From positions 186,001 through 250,000 of the forward strand of contig NZ_FOXP01000005.1 of NCBI RefSeq assembly GCF_900115745.1: a DNA stretch of 64,000 bases, read 5' to 3'. The notes beneath the pieces are model-generated. The model did no database searches. It was not told the DNA's origin and saw only the letters and a program-made list of their open reading frames with translations. The translations under genes and the position numbers were made by a program. Of this stretch, positions 26,639 through 34,696 are shown piece after piece. Source of the stretch: Sphingomonas rubra. Lineage in GTDB: Bacteria; Pseudomonadota; Alphaproteobacteria; Sphingomonadales; Sphingomonadaceae. Every line of letters starts with the position of its first letter. Position 1 is the stretch's first letter.

Positions 26639-26920
26639 ATGAACAGCACCAGCACTAAGGGCGAAGGTCAGGATCTCGGCGGCAACGTCAAGGAAGCGGT
26701 GGGCACGGCCACGGGCGATCAGTCGCTGCGCGGCGAAGGCATCGTCGATCAACTCGCCGGCAACGCCAAGCAGATCGCCGGAGCCGCCAGGGAAGCGATC
26801 GCCGATCCCGCACCCGTCGTCGCCAAGGCCAAGGGTTTCGCCCAGGCACGGCCTTACGCGACGGCGGCGCTGGTCGGCGTCGTCGGTCTGGCGCTGCTGA
26901 ACACGCTGCGCGGGAAATAG
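26639..26920 (+). CDS. CsbD family general stress protein
   Basis: A 93-residue CsbD-like protein. The N-terminal half (KGEGQDLGGNVKEAVGTATG, DQSLRGEGIVDQLAGNAKQI) is the CsbD repeat-like hydrophilic domain, and the C-terminal end (ARPYATAALVGVVGLALLNT) is one hydrophobic segment, giving a membrane-tethered version often called CsbD-ElaB-like in sphingomonads. CsbD genes are classical members of general stress regulons; the molecular role is unknown. The ATG at 26639 has GGAGACAGGA upstream; a frame start 51 bases earlier is less likely. It is divergent from the ferritin-like gene with mirrored EcfG-type sites between. Confidence 0.87.
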   Translation: MNSTSTKGEGQDLGGNVKEAVGTATGDQSLRGEGIVDQLAGNAKQIAGAAREAIADPAPVVAKAKGFAQARPYATAALVGVVGLALLNTLRGK

Positions 26921-27079
26921 TCATACCCGCTGGATAGCAACCACGATGGCCTGCGCGGCGCGATGCTGCGTAGGCCATCTGGTCAGGCGGGATAGTCGAC
27001 GCCGTTCTTCCGAGTTCCGCCGCCCCCAAGCCGATGCGGAAACCGCCGGGCCCTCGACGCGAACGGCGTCCGTCATTAT

Positions 27080-27093
27080 ATACCGACCGTTAT
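27080..27093. promoter_or_regulatory. Operator-like palindrome at the tetR start
   Basis: ATACCGACCGTTAT is a near-perfect palindrome overlapping the ATG of the TetR gene. It matches the site at 27751 (ATACCAGCCGGTAT) at 11 of 14 positions, consensus ATACCxxCCGxTAT, so the TetR protein probably represses itself here. Confidence 0.6.
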
Positions 27094-27703
27094 GGACACG
27101 GCGCTCGCCCCCTCCCCTCGCGGTCGCCCGCGTGGTTTCTGTCCCGAGGCGGCGCTCGCCGCGGCGCTCGGCGTGTTCTGGTCGAAGGGCTATGAGGGCG
27201 CGTCGATGGCGGAGCTGACCGCCGCGATGGGGATCGCCAAGCCCAGCCTGTACGCCGCGTTCGGCAACAAGGAGCAGCTGTTCGGCAAGGCGCTGGATCT
27301 CTACGAGCGCGAGAAGCTGTCCTATACCCGCGAGGCGCTGGAACAGCCGACCGCGCGCGCCGTCGCCGAATTCTTCATGCGCGGCGCGATCCGGGCGCAG
27401 ACCAGCACCTGCGATCCCAAGGGCTGCCTGGGCGTGATCGGCGCCACCGCCTGCGGCGCGGAGGCGGAGACGATCCGGGCGGAGGTCATCAAGCGGCGCG
27501 CCTCGTCCGCGGCGGCGCTGGTCGCGCGCTTCCGCCGCGCGCAGGACGAGGGCGACCTGCCCGCGCACGTCGATCCGGAGGCGCTGGCGCAGTATCTCTT
27601 CACCATCCTGCAAGGGATCGCGGTGCAGGCCGGCAGCGGCGCGAGCGGTGCCGACCTCGACCGGGTGGTCGAGACCAGCCTGGCGATGTGGCCCGGCCGG
27701 TAA
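27092..27703 (+). CDS. TetR/AcrR family transcriptional regulator
   Basis: A 203-residue TetR-type repressor. The N-terminal helix-turn-helix is clear: GASMAELTAAMGIAKPSLYA followed by AFGNKEQLFGKAL (about residues 36-68). The C-terminal part contains several Cys (STCDPKGCLGVIGATACG), which occur in a subgroup of TetR regulators that sense electrophiles or redox change; this is an inference. Ala-rich helices and a dimerisation end follow (YLFTILQGIAVQAGSG). Operator-like palindromes lie over its own start codon and in front of the next gene, so the likely targets are itself and the gene at 27842. Confidence 0.92.
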   Translation: MDTALAPSPRGRPRGFCPEAALAAALGVFWSKGYEGASMAELTAAMGIAKPSLYAAFGNKEQLFGKALDLYEREKLSYTREALEQPTARAVAEFFMRGAIRAQTSTCDPKGCLGVIGATACGAEAETIRAEVIKRRASSAAALVARFRRAQDEGDLPAHVDPEALAQYLFTILQGIAVQAGSGASGADLDRVVETSLAMWPGR

Positions 27704-27750
27704 ATCATACCGCTCGGAACAGAAAGCGTTGACGCACCGCCGGTAGTTCT

Positions 27751-27764
27751 ATACCAGCCGGTAT
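27751..27764. promoter_or_regulatory. Second operator-like palindrome upstream of the 27842 gene
   Basis: ATACCAGCCGGTAT, a palindrome related to the one at 27080, stands 78 bases before the downstream start codon. A half-site-like ATACCGCTCGG is also present at 27708. Its position fits control of the next gene by the TetR protein. Confidence 0.55.
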
Positions 27765-27841
27765 GGAAGAGCGCAGGAGTGTTCTTCGATCAGGCGCACC
27801 GGCCGAGCCATCGGCAGGTCGCGCGAACGGGGAGCATCGCC

Positions 27842-28246
27842 ATGGCCTATCTCGCCTTTCAGGACATCGGCGGCGCTTCCGCCATCCGCAGCGCGGCCGT
27901 GCCCGTCGTCCCGGCACCCGTGCACGACACCACACCGCCCCGCGACCGGCTCGATCCGCTCGAATGGTCGGTGGTGACGGTGGCGCGGCGCGATCGGCTG
28001 GCGACGCTGGAGCAGCCGGGACGCTGGGGCCTCCTGCTCCGCGCGCTGTTCAAGCAGCCCAACCCGATGCTCGCCGACGCGCGGCTGGAGGCGCTGCGCC
28101 GGATGGCGGTGCTGACCTGGCATCACGGCTACACCGTGCCCTCGCACGAGGTCGCCGCGTTCCTGCGCGCGGGGTTCACCGCCGACCAGTACGAGAGCGT
28201 CGCCGACAGCATCGGTGCCGCGCGGCTGGCGACGCAGCGCCGCTGA
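27842..28246 (+). CDS. Hypothetical protein, putative TetR target
   Basis: A 134-residue protein with GGGGAGCATCGCC before the ATG. No membrane segment or signal peptide. The middle part VARRDRLATLEQPGRWGLLL and the C-terminal helices (DARLEALRRMAVLTWHHGYT, VPSHEVAAFLRAGFTADQYE) look like a compact all-helical protein. I do not recognise the family; proteins of this kind next to TetR regulators are common in sphingomonads. The only functional hint is the operator-like site in its promoter region. An in-frame ATG 63 bases upstream is possible but lacks a good ribosome binding site. Confidence 0.7.
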   Translation: MAYLAFQDIGGASAIRSAAVPVVPAPVHDTTPPRDRLDPLEWSVVTVARRDRLATLEQPGRWGLLLRALFKQPNPMLADARLEALRRMAVLTWHHGYTVPSHEVAAFLRAGFTADQYESVADSIGAARLATQRR

Positions 28247-28267
28247 CGGCCCTCCCGCGGCGGTGCC

Positions 28268-29818
28268 TCAGTCCGCCGCGATCGGCCCGCTCGGCGGTTT
28301 CGGCCGCCGCGTCAGCCAGACGAGCACGATCAGCCCCAGGCACAGCCAGGCCGAGACGCGGAACAGGTCGGTCGAGGCGAGCAGATAGGCCTGCCCCACC
28401 ATCTGCCGCGTGACCGTCGCGGCCGCCTGCGTCTCGTTCAGACCGAGCCCGGCGAGCCCGTCGCGCGCCATCTGCCACGGCACGCCCCTGCCCACCGCCT
28501 CCGACAGGCGGCTCTGGTGCAGCGCCTCGCGCCGGTCCCACGACGTGGTGATGATCGAGGCGGCGAAGCTGCCCGCGGTGATCCGCGCGAAGTTGGAGAT
28601 GCCGGTCGCCGAGGGGATGCGGTTGGGGGCGATGCCGTCCAGCGAGATCGTCACCATCGACAGGAAGAAGGTCGCCATCGCGATCCCCTGCACCAGCAGC
28701 GGCAGCATGAAATCGGTGAAACTGGCATAGGTGGTGTAGCCCGACCGCATCCAGTAGCTCGCTCCGAACGCCAGGAACGACACCGTCGCCAAGATACGCG
28801 CGTCGACCTTGCCCGACAGGCGCGCGACGAACGGCGTCAGCACCACCGCGACGAGGCCGCTCGGCGCCGCCACCAGCCCCGCCCAGGTCGCGGTATAGCC
28901 GAGCTGCGTCTGCAGCCACAGCGGCAGCACCAGCGTGTTGGCGAAGAACACCGCGTAGCCGGCGCAGAAGGCAACCGTGCCGAAGATGAAGTTGCGGCCC
29001 TTGAACAGCGACAGGTCGACGGTCGGATTGGCGTCGGTCAACTCCCAGATCACCCAGGCGACGAAGCCGATCGCGGCGAGCACGAACATCACGACGATGC
29101 GGGTGGAATTGAACCAGTCGTCGTTCTTGCCGAGGTCCAGCGCGACCTGGAGCGAGCCGACCCAGAAGACGAGCAGGATCAGCCCGGCCGTGTCGATCTT
29201 CAGCTTGCGCGTCGGCGTCTCGCGGTCCCGAAGGTTGGTCCAGCACAGGAACGCGCAGGCGACACCGAACGGCAGGTTGATGAGGAAGATCCAGCTCCAA
29301 TGGTAATTGTCGGAGATGAAGCCGCCCAGGATCGGCCCCATGATCGGCGCGACCAGCGTCGTCATCGACCAGATCCCGAGGGCGGTGGAGCGTTTCTGCG
29401 GCGGGAAGATCGAGATCAGCAGCGCCTGGCTGCCCGGGATCATCGGCCCGGACACCGCACCTTGCAGCACGCGAAAGAAGATCAGCGAGGACAGGTTCCA
29501 GGCGATCCCGCACAGGAACGAGGCGAGCGTGAACAGCAGCACCGAGGTGACGAAGGTGCGCACCACCCCGAACCGCCCCATCAGCCAGCCGGTCAGCGGC
29601 ACCGCGACGCCGTTGGCCACGGCGAAGGCGGTGATGATCCAGGTCGAGGTGTCGCTCGACACGCCGAGATTGCCCGCGATCGTCGGCAGGGAAACGTTGG
29701 CGATGGTCGAATCGAGCACCTGCATGAAGGTGCCGAAGGCGAGCGCGACCGCGGTGACGGCGAGTGCGCCGCCCGCCAGCGGCGGCGGACCGCCCTCGGC
29801 CGCGGCGGGGCCGGCCAT
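28268..29818 (-). CDS. emrB: EmrB-type MFS (DHA2) drug exporter
   Basis: A 516-residue, 14-helix major facilitator of the DHA2 family. Visible are the first helix with the DHA2 motif FMQVLDSTIANVSLPTIAGN, motif A (GWLMGRFGVVRTF), motif C (SGPMIPGSQALLISIFPPQ with GPILGGFISDNYHWSWIFLI) and the remaining hydrophobic segments. It exports hydrophobic compounds with proton exchange and, with the adaptor and outer-membrane factor encoded upstream, spans both membranes. The start overlaps the emrA stop by ATGA. The longer open frame upstream is only another reading of emrA. Substrate unknown; the adjacent di-iron/dioxygenase cluster is a plausible source. Confidence 0.94.
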   Translation of the reverse strand: MAGPAAAEGGPPPLAGGALAVTAVALAFGTFMQVLDSTIANVSLPTIAGNLGVSSDTSTWIITAFAVANGVAVPLTGWLMGRFGVVRTFVTSVLLFTLASFLCGIAWNLSSLIFFRVLQGAVSGPMIPGSQALLISIFPPQKRSTALGIWSMTTLVAPIMGPILGGFISDNYHWSWIFLINLPFGVACAFLCWTNLRDRETPTRKLKIDTAGLILLVFWVGSLQVALDLGKNDDWFNSTRIVVMFVLAAIGFVAWVIWELTDANPTVDLSLFKGRNFIFGTVAFCAGYAVFFANTLVLPLWLQTQLGYTATWAGLVAAPSGLVAVVLTPFVARLSGKVDARILATVSFLAFGASYWMRSGYTTYASFTDFMLPLLVQGIAMATFFLSMVTISLDGIAPNRIPSATGISNFARITAGSFAASIITTSWDRREALHQSRLSEAVGRGVPWQMARDGLAGLGLNETQAAATVTRQMVGQAYLLASTDLFRVSAWLCLGLIVLVWLTRRPKPPSGPIAAD

Positions 29819-30987
29819 CAGCGGTTCGCCGCGACGATCTGGCGGATGCGCACTTCCACCTGCGGGTCGTTGGCGGCGGTCGCCAGCGGCGGCGCGAAAC
29901 GGCGTCCCGGCTGGCCGATCCGCGTGCCCGACCGGTCGGCCGTGTCGACCACCGCCGTCACCGACAGGCCGATGCGCAAGGGATTGGCGCGCAGTTCGCG
30001 CGGGTCGAGCATGATCCTGACCGGCACGCGCTGCGTGATCTTGATCCAGTTGCCGCTGGCGTTCTGCGGCGGCAGCAGCGCGAAGGCGTTGCCCGATCCA
30101 GCGCCCAGGCCGACGACGCGGCCGTGATAGACGACCTCGCCGCCGTACATGTCGGCGGTGATCGTCGCCGGCTGGCCGATGCGCAGGTCCTTCAGCTGCG
30201 TCTCGCGGAAATTGGCGTCGACCCACAGCCGGTCGAGCGGCACCACCGCCATCAGCGGCGTGCCGGCGGCGACCTGCTGGCCGATCTGCACGGTGCGCTG
30301 CGCGACCACGCCCCCGACCGGCGCGGTGATGTGCATGTGGCCGGCGGTGATCGCCGCGCGGCGATAGGTGGCGATGGCGGCGAGCACCTGCGGATTGGTG
30401 TCGACCGTCGTCCCCTGCACCGTGTTGCGCGACTGGGCCTGGCGGCTGCGCGCGAGTGCCAGGTTGGCGGCGGCGACGCGGACCTGGTCCTGCGCGTGGC
30501 TCAGTTCCTCGCCCGACACGGCCCCCTCCGCCGCGGCGCCGCGCCGGCGCTGGAGGTCGCCGCGCGCCTCGGCCAGCTGCGCCTCGGCCTGCGTCACCGC
30601 GGCGCCCGTCTCGTCCACCGCGGAGAAGCTGCTGCGGGTGGCGCGCACCGCACGCGCCAGGTCGGCCGCCGCGGTGGCGAGGCCGACATCGGCGGTCGCC
30701 GCATCCAGCTCGATCAGCGGCTGGCCGGCGCGCACCGTCTGCGTGTTGTCGGCCTGGATGGCGATCACCGTGCCGGGATCGCGCGCGGTGATCGCCACCA
30801 CGTTGCCCGCGACATAGGCGTCGTCCGTCTCCTCCTCCGGCGTGGCGAGGAGGAAGTGGAACACCGCCCACACCGCCAGACCGACCAGCACGACCAGCCC
30901 GAGGATCAGCAGCCCGCGACGCCGCGCGCGCGGGTTGCCGGCCGGGGGCGGCGCCACGGAAGCGTCGGAGGCGGGCGTGTCGGTCAT
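29818..30987 (-). CDS. emrA: EmrA-type periplasmic adaptor (HlyD family)
   Basis: A 389-residue membrane fusion protein. One membrane helix (GLLILGLVVLVGLAVWAVFH, about residues 25-46) is followed by the EmrA signature EETDDAYVAGNVVAITA, a long helical hairpin (Ala/Gln/Arg-rich, 100-200) and the second lipoyl half (ITAPVGGVVAQRTVQIGQQV). The beta-barrel part includes DRLWVDANFRETQLKDLRIG, typical for EmrA. It connects EmrB with the NodT-type channel. It overlaps the nodT-like gene upstream by 4 bases and emrB downstream by ATGA, so all three are made from one transcript. Confidence 0.94.
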   Translation of the reverse strand: MTDTPASDASVAPPPAGNPRARRRGLLILGLVVLVGLAVWAVFHFLLATPEEETDDAYVAGNVVAITARDPGTVIAIQADNTQTVRAGQPLIELDAATADVGLATAAADLARAVRATRSSFSAVDETGAAVTQAEAQLAEARGDLQRRRGAAAEGAVSGEELSHAQDQVRVAAANLALARSRQAQSRNTVQGTTVDTNPQVLAAIATYRRAAITAGHMHITAPVGGVVAQRTVQIGQQVAAGTPLMAVVPLDRLWVDANFRETQLKDLRIGQPATITADMYGGEVVYHGRVVGLGAGSGNAFALLPPQNASGNWIKITQRVPVRIMLDPRELRANPLRIGLSVTAVVDTADRSGTRIGQPGRRFAPPLATAANDPQVEVRIRQIVAANR

Positions 30988-32390
30988 CGTGCAAGGTCCT
31001 GTGAAGCGTCGAAGCCGCCGCCGAGCGCCACCGCCAGCCGCACGCGCGCCTGCGCGGCGGCGACGGCGAGCGCGGCATCGGTCTGCTCGGCGTCGAGCGT
31101 GCGAATGTCGTTGTCGACCAGGTCGAGCCGGCTATCGAGCCCGCTCGACGCGCGGATCGCGTTAAGGCGGCCGGTCTCGGCATAGCCGCGCACCACCTCG
31201 CGCTGGCGGGCGCGGTCGGCGGCGAGCGCCTGCACCTGCGCGATGCCATCCGCCGCCTCACGCACCGCGCCGACGACGCGGTCGTTATAGTCGGCGGTGG
31301 CCAGGTCGAGCGCGGCGGCCGCCCCCTCCAGGTCGGCACGGCGCCGACCGCCGTCGAACAGCGGCAGGCTGATCGCGGGGCCGACGCCGACCGTGCCGGC
31401 GTCGAGCGAGAACAGATTGCCGATGCCGACCGCCTGCAATCCGGCGAGCGCGGCGAGGTTGACGTTGGGATAATAGGCGTGGCGCGCGACCTCTCGCCCC
31501 TCCCCCGCGGCGACGATGCGGGCCTGCGCGGCGGCGATGTCGGCGCGCCGGGCGAGCAGGTCGGCGGGTACCGCGGCGGGCAGCGGCAGGCCATTGTCGA
31601 GCCGCACCGCGGTCGGCCGGATGGTGGCCGGATAATCGACGCCGCGCCCAGCCAGCGCGGCGAGCGCGTTCTTCGCCAGCACCGCGTCGCTCCGCGCACG
31701 GACGAGCGACTGCCGCGCCTGGGCGAGCAGCGTCGCCGCCGCCTGCCGATCGAGCTGGCTGGCGAGGCGGTTGCGGATACGCACGTCGACCAGCCGCAGC
31801 GAACCGACACGCGCCTCGATCGTGCGCTGTACGATGCCGGCTTGCGCCTCCGCCCGGACCAGATCGAGATAGGTCGACACCACCGATCCCGCGAGCGCGA
31901 GGCGCGCCGCCGTCAGGTCCAGCGCCGCCGCCGCGGCCGATGCGCGCGCGCCGCGGATCGCCGCGCGCTGGCGGCCGAACAGGTCGAGGTTCCAGCTGAG
32001 ATTGGCCAGCCCGGTGCCGACGAAGCGGGTCGACCCGGCGAAGGGCGGCGGGATGGTGTAACGGCCGCTGAGCCGGGAAAGCTGGCCCTGCGCGTCGAAG
32101 GTCGCTTCCGGCTCGGTCGCGGCGCGCCTGGTCGACAGCACCGCCTGCGCCTGCGCGACGCGGGCGAGCGCGGCGTCGAGCGTCGGGTTGCCGTCCACCG
32201 CGTCGGCCACTAGCCGGTCGAGCTGCGGATCGCCGAAACCGCGCCACCATGCCGGCGCCACGGCGGGCGCGGGGGTGGTGGCGACGAGGCCGAGCGCCGC
32301 CGGCTGCACCGGCGTCACCGCCTGCCGGGTCGCGGGCGCGGCGCAACCGGCGACCAGCGCGGCGAGCGAGGCGGACACGATCAGGCGCAC
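30984..32390 (-). CDS. NodT-family outer-membrane factor of the Emr operon
   Basis: A 468-residue outer-membrane efflux lipoprotein. The start is the GTG at 32390 with CGGAGG five bases upstream; it gives the signal (M)RLIVSASLAALVAGC with lipobox LVAG|C. Two OEP repeats follow (NLSWNLDLFGRQRAAIRGAR and ISLPLFDGGRRRADLEGA). It is clearly different from the NodT protein at 17107, so the window has two independent channels. The start codon overlaps the stop of marR by 10 bases, which places all four genes (marR, nodT, emrA, emrB) in one operon. Confidence 0.92.
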   Translation of the reverse strand: MRLIVSASLAALVAGCAAPATRQAVTPVQPAALGLVATTPAPAVAPAWWRGFGDPQLDRLVADAVDGNPTLDAALARVAQAQAVLSTRRAATEPEATFDAQGQLSRLSGRYTIPPPFAGSTRFVGTGLANLSWNLDLFGRQRAAIRGARASAAAAALDLTAARLALAGSVVSTYLDLVRAEAQAGIVQRTIEARVGSLRLVDVRIRNRLASQLDRQAAATLLAQARQSLVRARSDAVLAKNALAALAGRGVDYPATIRPTAVRLDNGLPLPAAVPADLLARRADIAAAQARIVAAGEGREVARHAYYPNVNLAALAGLQAVGIGNLFSLDAGTVGVGPAISLPLFDGGRRRADLEGAAAALDLATADYNDRVVGAVREAADGIAQVQALAADRARQREVVRGYAETGRLNAIRASSGLDSRLDLVDNDIRTLDAEQTDAALAVAAAQARVRLAVALGGGFDASQDLAR

Positions 32391-32845
32391 GGAACCTCCG
32401 CCGCGGCGAGCGTGCCGCGCAGTTTCTGCAACAGGTCGATCAACCGCTCCACCTCGCCCTCCGGCCAGTCGGCCAGCCACTCGTTCCAGCAGGCGACCAC
32501 CCGCGCCTTGCAGCGCAGCGCCACCGCGACCCCCTCTTCGGTCAGCACCAGACGGATGCAGCGGCGGTCCTCGGTGGTGCGCTCGCGGGTGATCCAGCCG
32601 CGCTCGGCCAACTGGTCGACCAGCCGCGTCATCGCGCCCTTGTCGTGCCCCAGGTCGCGCGCCAGCTCGGCCGCGGTGCCGCCGCGCCCGAACCAGATCG
32701 ACACCAGCGCCTGCCACTGCGTTCCCGTCAGCCCCTCGGCCGCGAACACCGACTCAATCCCCGCGATGCCGAGCTGGTGTACGCGACGCACCAGATAGCC
32801 GATCGAGCGATCGGGGCGGAAATCCGATTCGTCGTAGAAGCCCAT
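32381..32845 (-). CDS. MarR family regulator, first gene of the Emr operon
   Basis: A 154-residue winged-helix protein of the MarR/EmrR type. The recognition region GTAAELARDLGHDKGAMTRL with the wing ERTTEDRRCIRLVLTEEG is characteristic. EmrR-type proteins bind the compounds exported by the pump and release the promoter. The ATG at 32845 (MGFYDESDFRPD) gives the usual length; upstream frame residues are not conserved in kind. The palindrome GGCAACCATTGCC lies 12 bases before the start and is a good candidate operator. The gene is divergent from the first ferritin-like gene, so a single MarR-bound site could control both export and biosynthesis. Confidence 0.9.
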   Translation of the reverse strand: MGFYDESDFRPDRSIGYLVRRVHQLGIAGIESVFAAEGLTGTQWQALVSIWFGRGGTAAELARDLGHDKGAMTRLVDQLAERGWITRERTTEDRRCIRLVLTEEGVAVALRCKARVVACWNEWLADWPEGEVERLIDLLQKLRGTLAAAEVPCA

Positions 32846-32856
32846 TAAGCTGCTTT

Positions 32857-32869
32857 GGCAACCATTGCC
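32857..32869. promoter_or_regulatory. Candidate MarR operator
   Basis: GGCAA-CCA-TTGCC is a perfect 5-base inverted repeat in the 149-base divergent region between marR and the di-iron gene. Size and place fit a MarR-type autoregulatory site; this is a sequence-based guess. Confidence 0.45.
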
Positions 32870-32994
32870 TGGGCAGTCAATATGCGGCGACGCATTCGGA
32901 ACGGCGGCGAAGCGGCTCGAAATTGGATCAACCCGTGCTTGCCCGCGGCGGTGCACCGACGATCGATCCGGCGTTTCTCAGCCGGAGCCTTGCC

Positions 32995-33744
32995 ATGACC
33001 CAGACCCACCTCGCCGCGCCTGCCGCGGTGCCTCTCCCGATCGACGCCGCCGCCCTCCACGCCGAAACGCGCGCGGCGGTGGCGTTGATCGGCCCACGCC
33101 TCTCCGAACCCGTCGGCCGCTGGCGCCGGTTCGTCTATCCCGAGCTGTTCCAGTCGCTCACCCAAGCGATGATCGACGACGACACCGCCCTGCTCCGCCG
33201 TCTGGAGCATCTGTCGAACGAGGAGGGCTGCGGTGCCGAGATCATCCGCGGCTTCGCCGACCGGCCGCCGCTCGCCGCCTACGCCAAGGGCTTCCACCGC
33301 CACGCCGACGACGAGATCGCGCACCAGCGCCGCTACGCCGGGCTGGCCGTCGAGCTGGCGGCGCGCGTCGGTGCGCCCGCGCCGCGCCTGCACGACACCG
33401 ATCCGGAAGCCGATCTCGGCATCGATTTCGACGCCGAGCTGCACGAGCTGGTGCTGTCGATCCACCTGGGCGAGCTGCGCAACCTGATGAACATGGACCT
33501 GATGATCCCCCCGCTGCTCGCCGCGGAGGACGAGGGTCGCCGCCGGATCGGCGCCGCCATGCTGCCGATCCGCGCCGACGAGATCGAGCACATCCGCTAT
33601 CTCTCGCGCATCGTGAACGGCTTTCTCGACCAGGGCCTGTTCGACCAGGCCAAGGTGGATGCGCTGGCCGCGGCGTACGACCGTTTCTGGTGGGCCGATA
33701 TCGCCCGCGTCGCGACGCAGCTGGGCGGCGAACAGGCCGCCTGA
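32995..33744 (+). CDS. Ferritin-like di-iron protein, paralogue A
   Basis: A 249-residue, almost all-helical protein with the four-helix di-iron pattern E...ExxH...E...ExxH: E77 (NEEGCGAE), E107/H110 (DDEIAHQRRY), E160 (HLGELRNLMN) and E196/H199 (ADEIEHIRYL). The spacing is nearly the same in the protein encoded at 33962, so the two are paralogues. Such sites activate oxygen in oxidases, N-oxygenases and desaturases. The ATG at 32995 has GGAG in front; 24 more residues are open upstream. It is divergent from marR and ends with a terminator-like hairpin, so it may be a separate transcript. I do not recognise a named family with certainty. Confidence 0.75.
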   Translation: MTQTHLAAPAAVPLPIDAAALHAETRAAVALIGPRLSEPVGRWRRFVYPELFQSLTQAMIDDDTALLRRLEHLSNEEGCGAEIIRGFADRPPLAAYAKGFHRHADDEIAHQRRYAGLAVELAARVGAPAPRLHDTDPEADLGIDFDAELHELVLSIHLGELRNLMNMDLMIPPLLAAEDEGRRRIGAAMLPIRADEIEHIRYLSRIVNGFLDQGLFDQAKVDALAAAYDRFWWADIARVATQLGGEQAA

Positions 33745-33757
33745 GCCTTCCTAGTCG

Positions 33758-33775
33758 CCTCGAAAATCGAGGTTT
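33758..33775 (+). terminator. Terminator-like hairpin after di-iron gene A
   Basis: CCTCGA-AAA-TCGAGG followed by TTT, 13 bases after the stop codon of the di-iron gene. The stem is short (6 bp) but perfect, and the T tract is brief, so termination may be partial. Confidence 0.5.
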
Positions 33776-33852
33776 CTCGGATCGACCGCCATCGCCTCGA
33801 CCCTAACATGGCGGGCGGCGGACAGCGGGTCCGTCGATCGAGGAGCACCATC

Positions 33853-33909
33853 ATGACCGATGCCAACGACCAGAACCTGCCACGCACGCGCTGGGTCTGG
33901 CCCTTCTGA
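33853..33909 (+). CDS. 18-residue peptide, candidate modified-peptide precursor
   Basis: The ORF encodes MTDANDQNLPRTRWVWPF and stops with TGA. It has AGGAG seven bases before the ATG, the best ribosome binding site in this neighbourhood. It stands 52 bases before the second di-iron gene and in line with the dioxygenase gene. The N-terminal part is polar like a leader (TDANDQN); the C-terminus is aromatic and basic (RTRWVWPF) like a core for oxidative tailoring. The gene-next-to-oxygenases layout recalls very small RiPP precursors such as biarylitides, but no RRE domain, peptidase, radical SAM or P450 is present. A Trp-codon leader peptide is the alternative. Coding is inferred from position and ribosome binding site only. 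Confidence 0.5.
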   Translation: MTDANDQNLPRTRWVWPF

Positions 33910-33918
33910 CCGACCGGG

Positions 33919-33940
33919 CGGCACCGCGCACACGGTGCCG
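33919..33940 (+). promoter_or_regulatory. Hairpin between peptide ORF and di-iron gene B
   Basis: CGGCACCG-CGCACA-CGGTGCCG is a perfect 8-bp stem starting 9 bases after the peptide stop codon. There is no T run behind it, so it is not a standard terminator. It could protect the upstream part of a processed transcript, which would raise peptide over enzyme expression, or take part in attenuation. Confidence 0.6.
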
Positions 33941-33961
33941 TCCAACCGACGGAGTTTCGCC

Positions 33962-34696
33962 ATGTACGCCGCACCGCCACCCGCGCCCGAGCGCCACGAC
34001 GATCCGATGGCCGCCTGGCTGGCGGAGGCCGCGCCTGCGGGGCCGGCGGGCGACGCCTATCGCCGTTGCCTGGGCGAGGCGCTGGCCGCCGCGCCCGACT
34101 GGCAGGCCGCTTGGGCGCCGCTGATCGCCGCGCAGTTCGCGCGCCCCGCGATCCTCGCCGCCGAATTCTACCGCCATTCCGCGACGGAGGGCATCGGCGC
34201 CTCCACCATCGCGCTGGTCGCCGGGCAATGTGCCGATCCCGCGCTCGCCGCCGCCATGGCCGCGCACGCGCGCGACGAGGAGCGCCATTGCCGCATGTTC
34301 GACGCCCTGGCGCGCCACCTGGCGCCGGCCGAACCCAACCGCTTCGCCGACCTGCACGCGGACAACGACGCGTTTCTGGCTAGCTTCGGCGGCGACGTCG
34401 ACTGGTTCCTGTGCGACACGCACATCGCCGAACTGCGCAACCTGGTGCTGCTCGGCCTCTACGTCCGCGCCGCCGAGGCCGCCGACGCCGAACCCTATGT
34501 GCGCCGCTCGCTGGAGCGGATCTTCGACGACGAGTGGCGCCACGTCGCCTACACCGCGCCGCTGGTCGCCGCCGTGATCGCCCGCGGCGAGGCCGATCGC
34601 ACCGAATTCGCCGCCACCGTCACCGCCTATGCCGACGCGGCGATGGCGGACGCCGCCCGCATCCGACACGACCTGGAGGAACCCCGACATGCTTGA
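33962..34696 (+). CDS. Ferritin-like di-iron protein, paralogue B
   Basis: A 244-residue helical protein with the same di-iron pattern as the gene at 32995: E76 (HSATEGIGA), E106/H109 (RDEERHCRMF), E157 (THIAELRNLV) and E191/H194 (DDEWRHVAYT). The shared block is HxxELRNL plus DExxH. The two proteins could form a heterodimer or act on successive steps. The N-terminus is Pro-rich and probably flexible. The gene follows the peptide ORF and overlaps the dioxygenase gene by 8 bases, with a ribosome binding site inside its own 3' end, so B and the dioxygenase are coupled. The exact reaction is unknown; oxygen activation is inferred from the ligand set. Confidence 0.75.
   Translation: MYAAPPPAPERHDDPMAAWLAEAAPAGPAGDAYRRCLGEALAAAPDWQAAWAPLIAAQFARPAILAAEFYRHSATEGIGASTIALVAGQCADPALAAAMAAHARDEERHCRMFDALARHLAPAEPNRFADLHADNDAFLASFGGDVDWFLCDTHIAELRNLVLLGLYVRAAEAADAEPYVRRSLERIFDDEWRHVAYTAPLVAAVIARGEADRTEFAATVTAYADAAMADAARIRHDLEEPRHA

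Noticed and set aside
28268-31810. A single 1180-codon open frame on the minus strand
   Set aside because: Only the part from 29818 downstream (EmrB) has protein-like motifs; the rest reads emrA and nodT in a wrong frame and is Arg/Ala/Pro-rich, as is usual for high-GC shadow frames.
32882-32994. A second short precursor-like ORF before di-iron gene A
   Set aside because: The ATG at 32882 has no ribosome binding site and its frame runs into the di-iron gene in another phase without a short peptide-like end.
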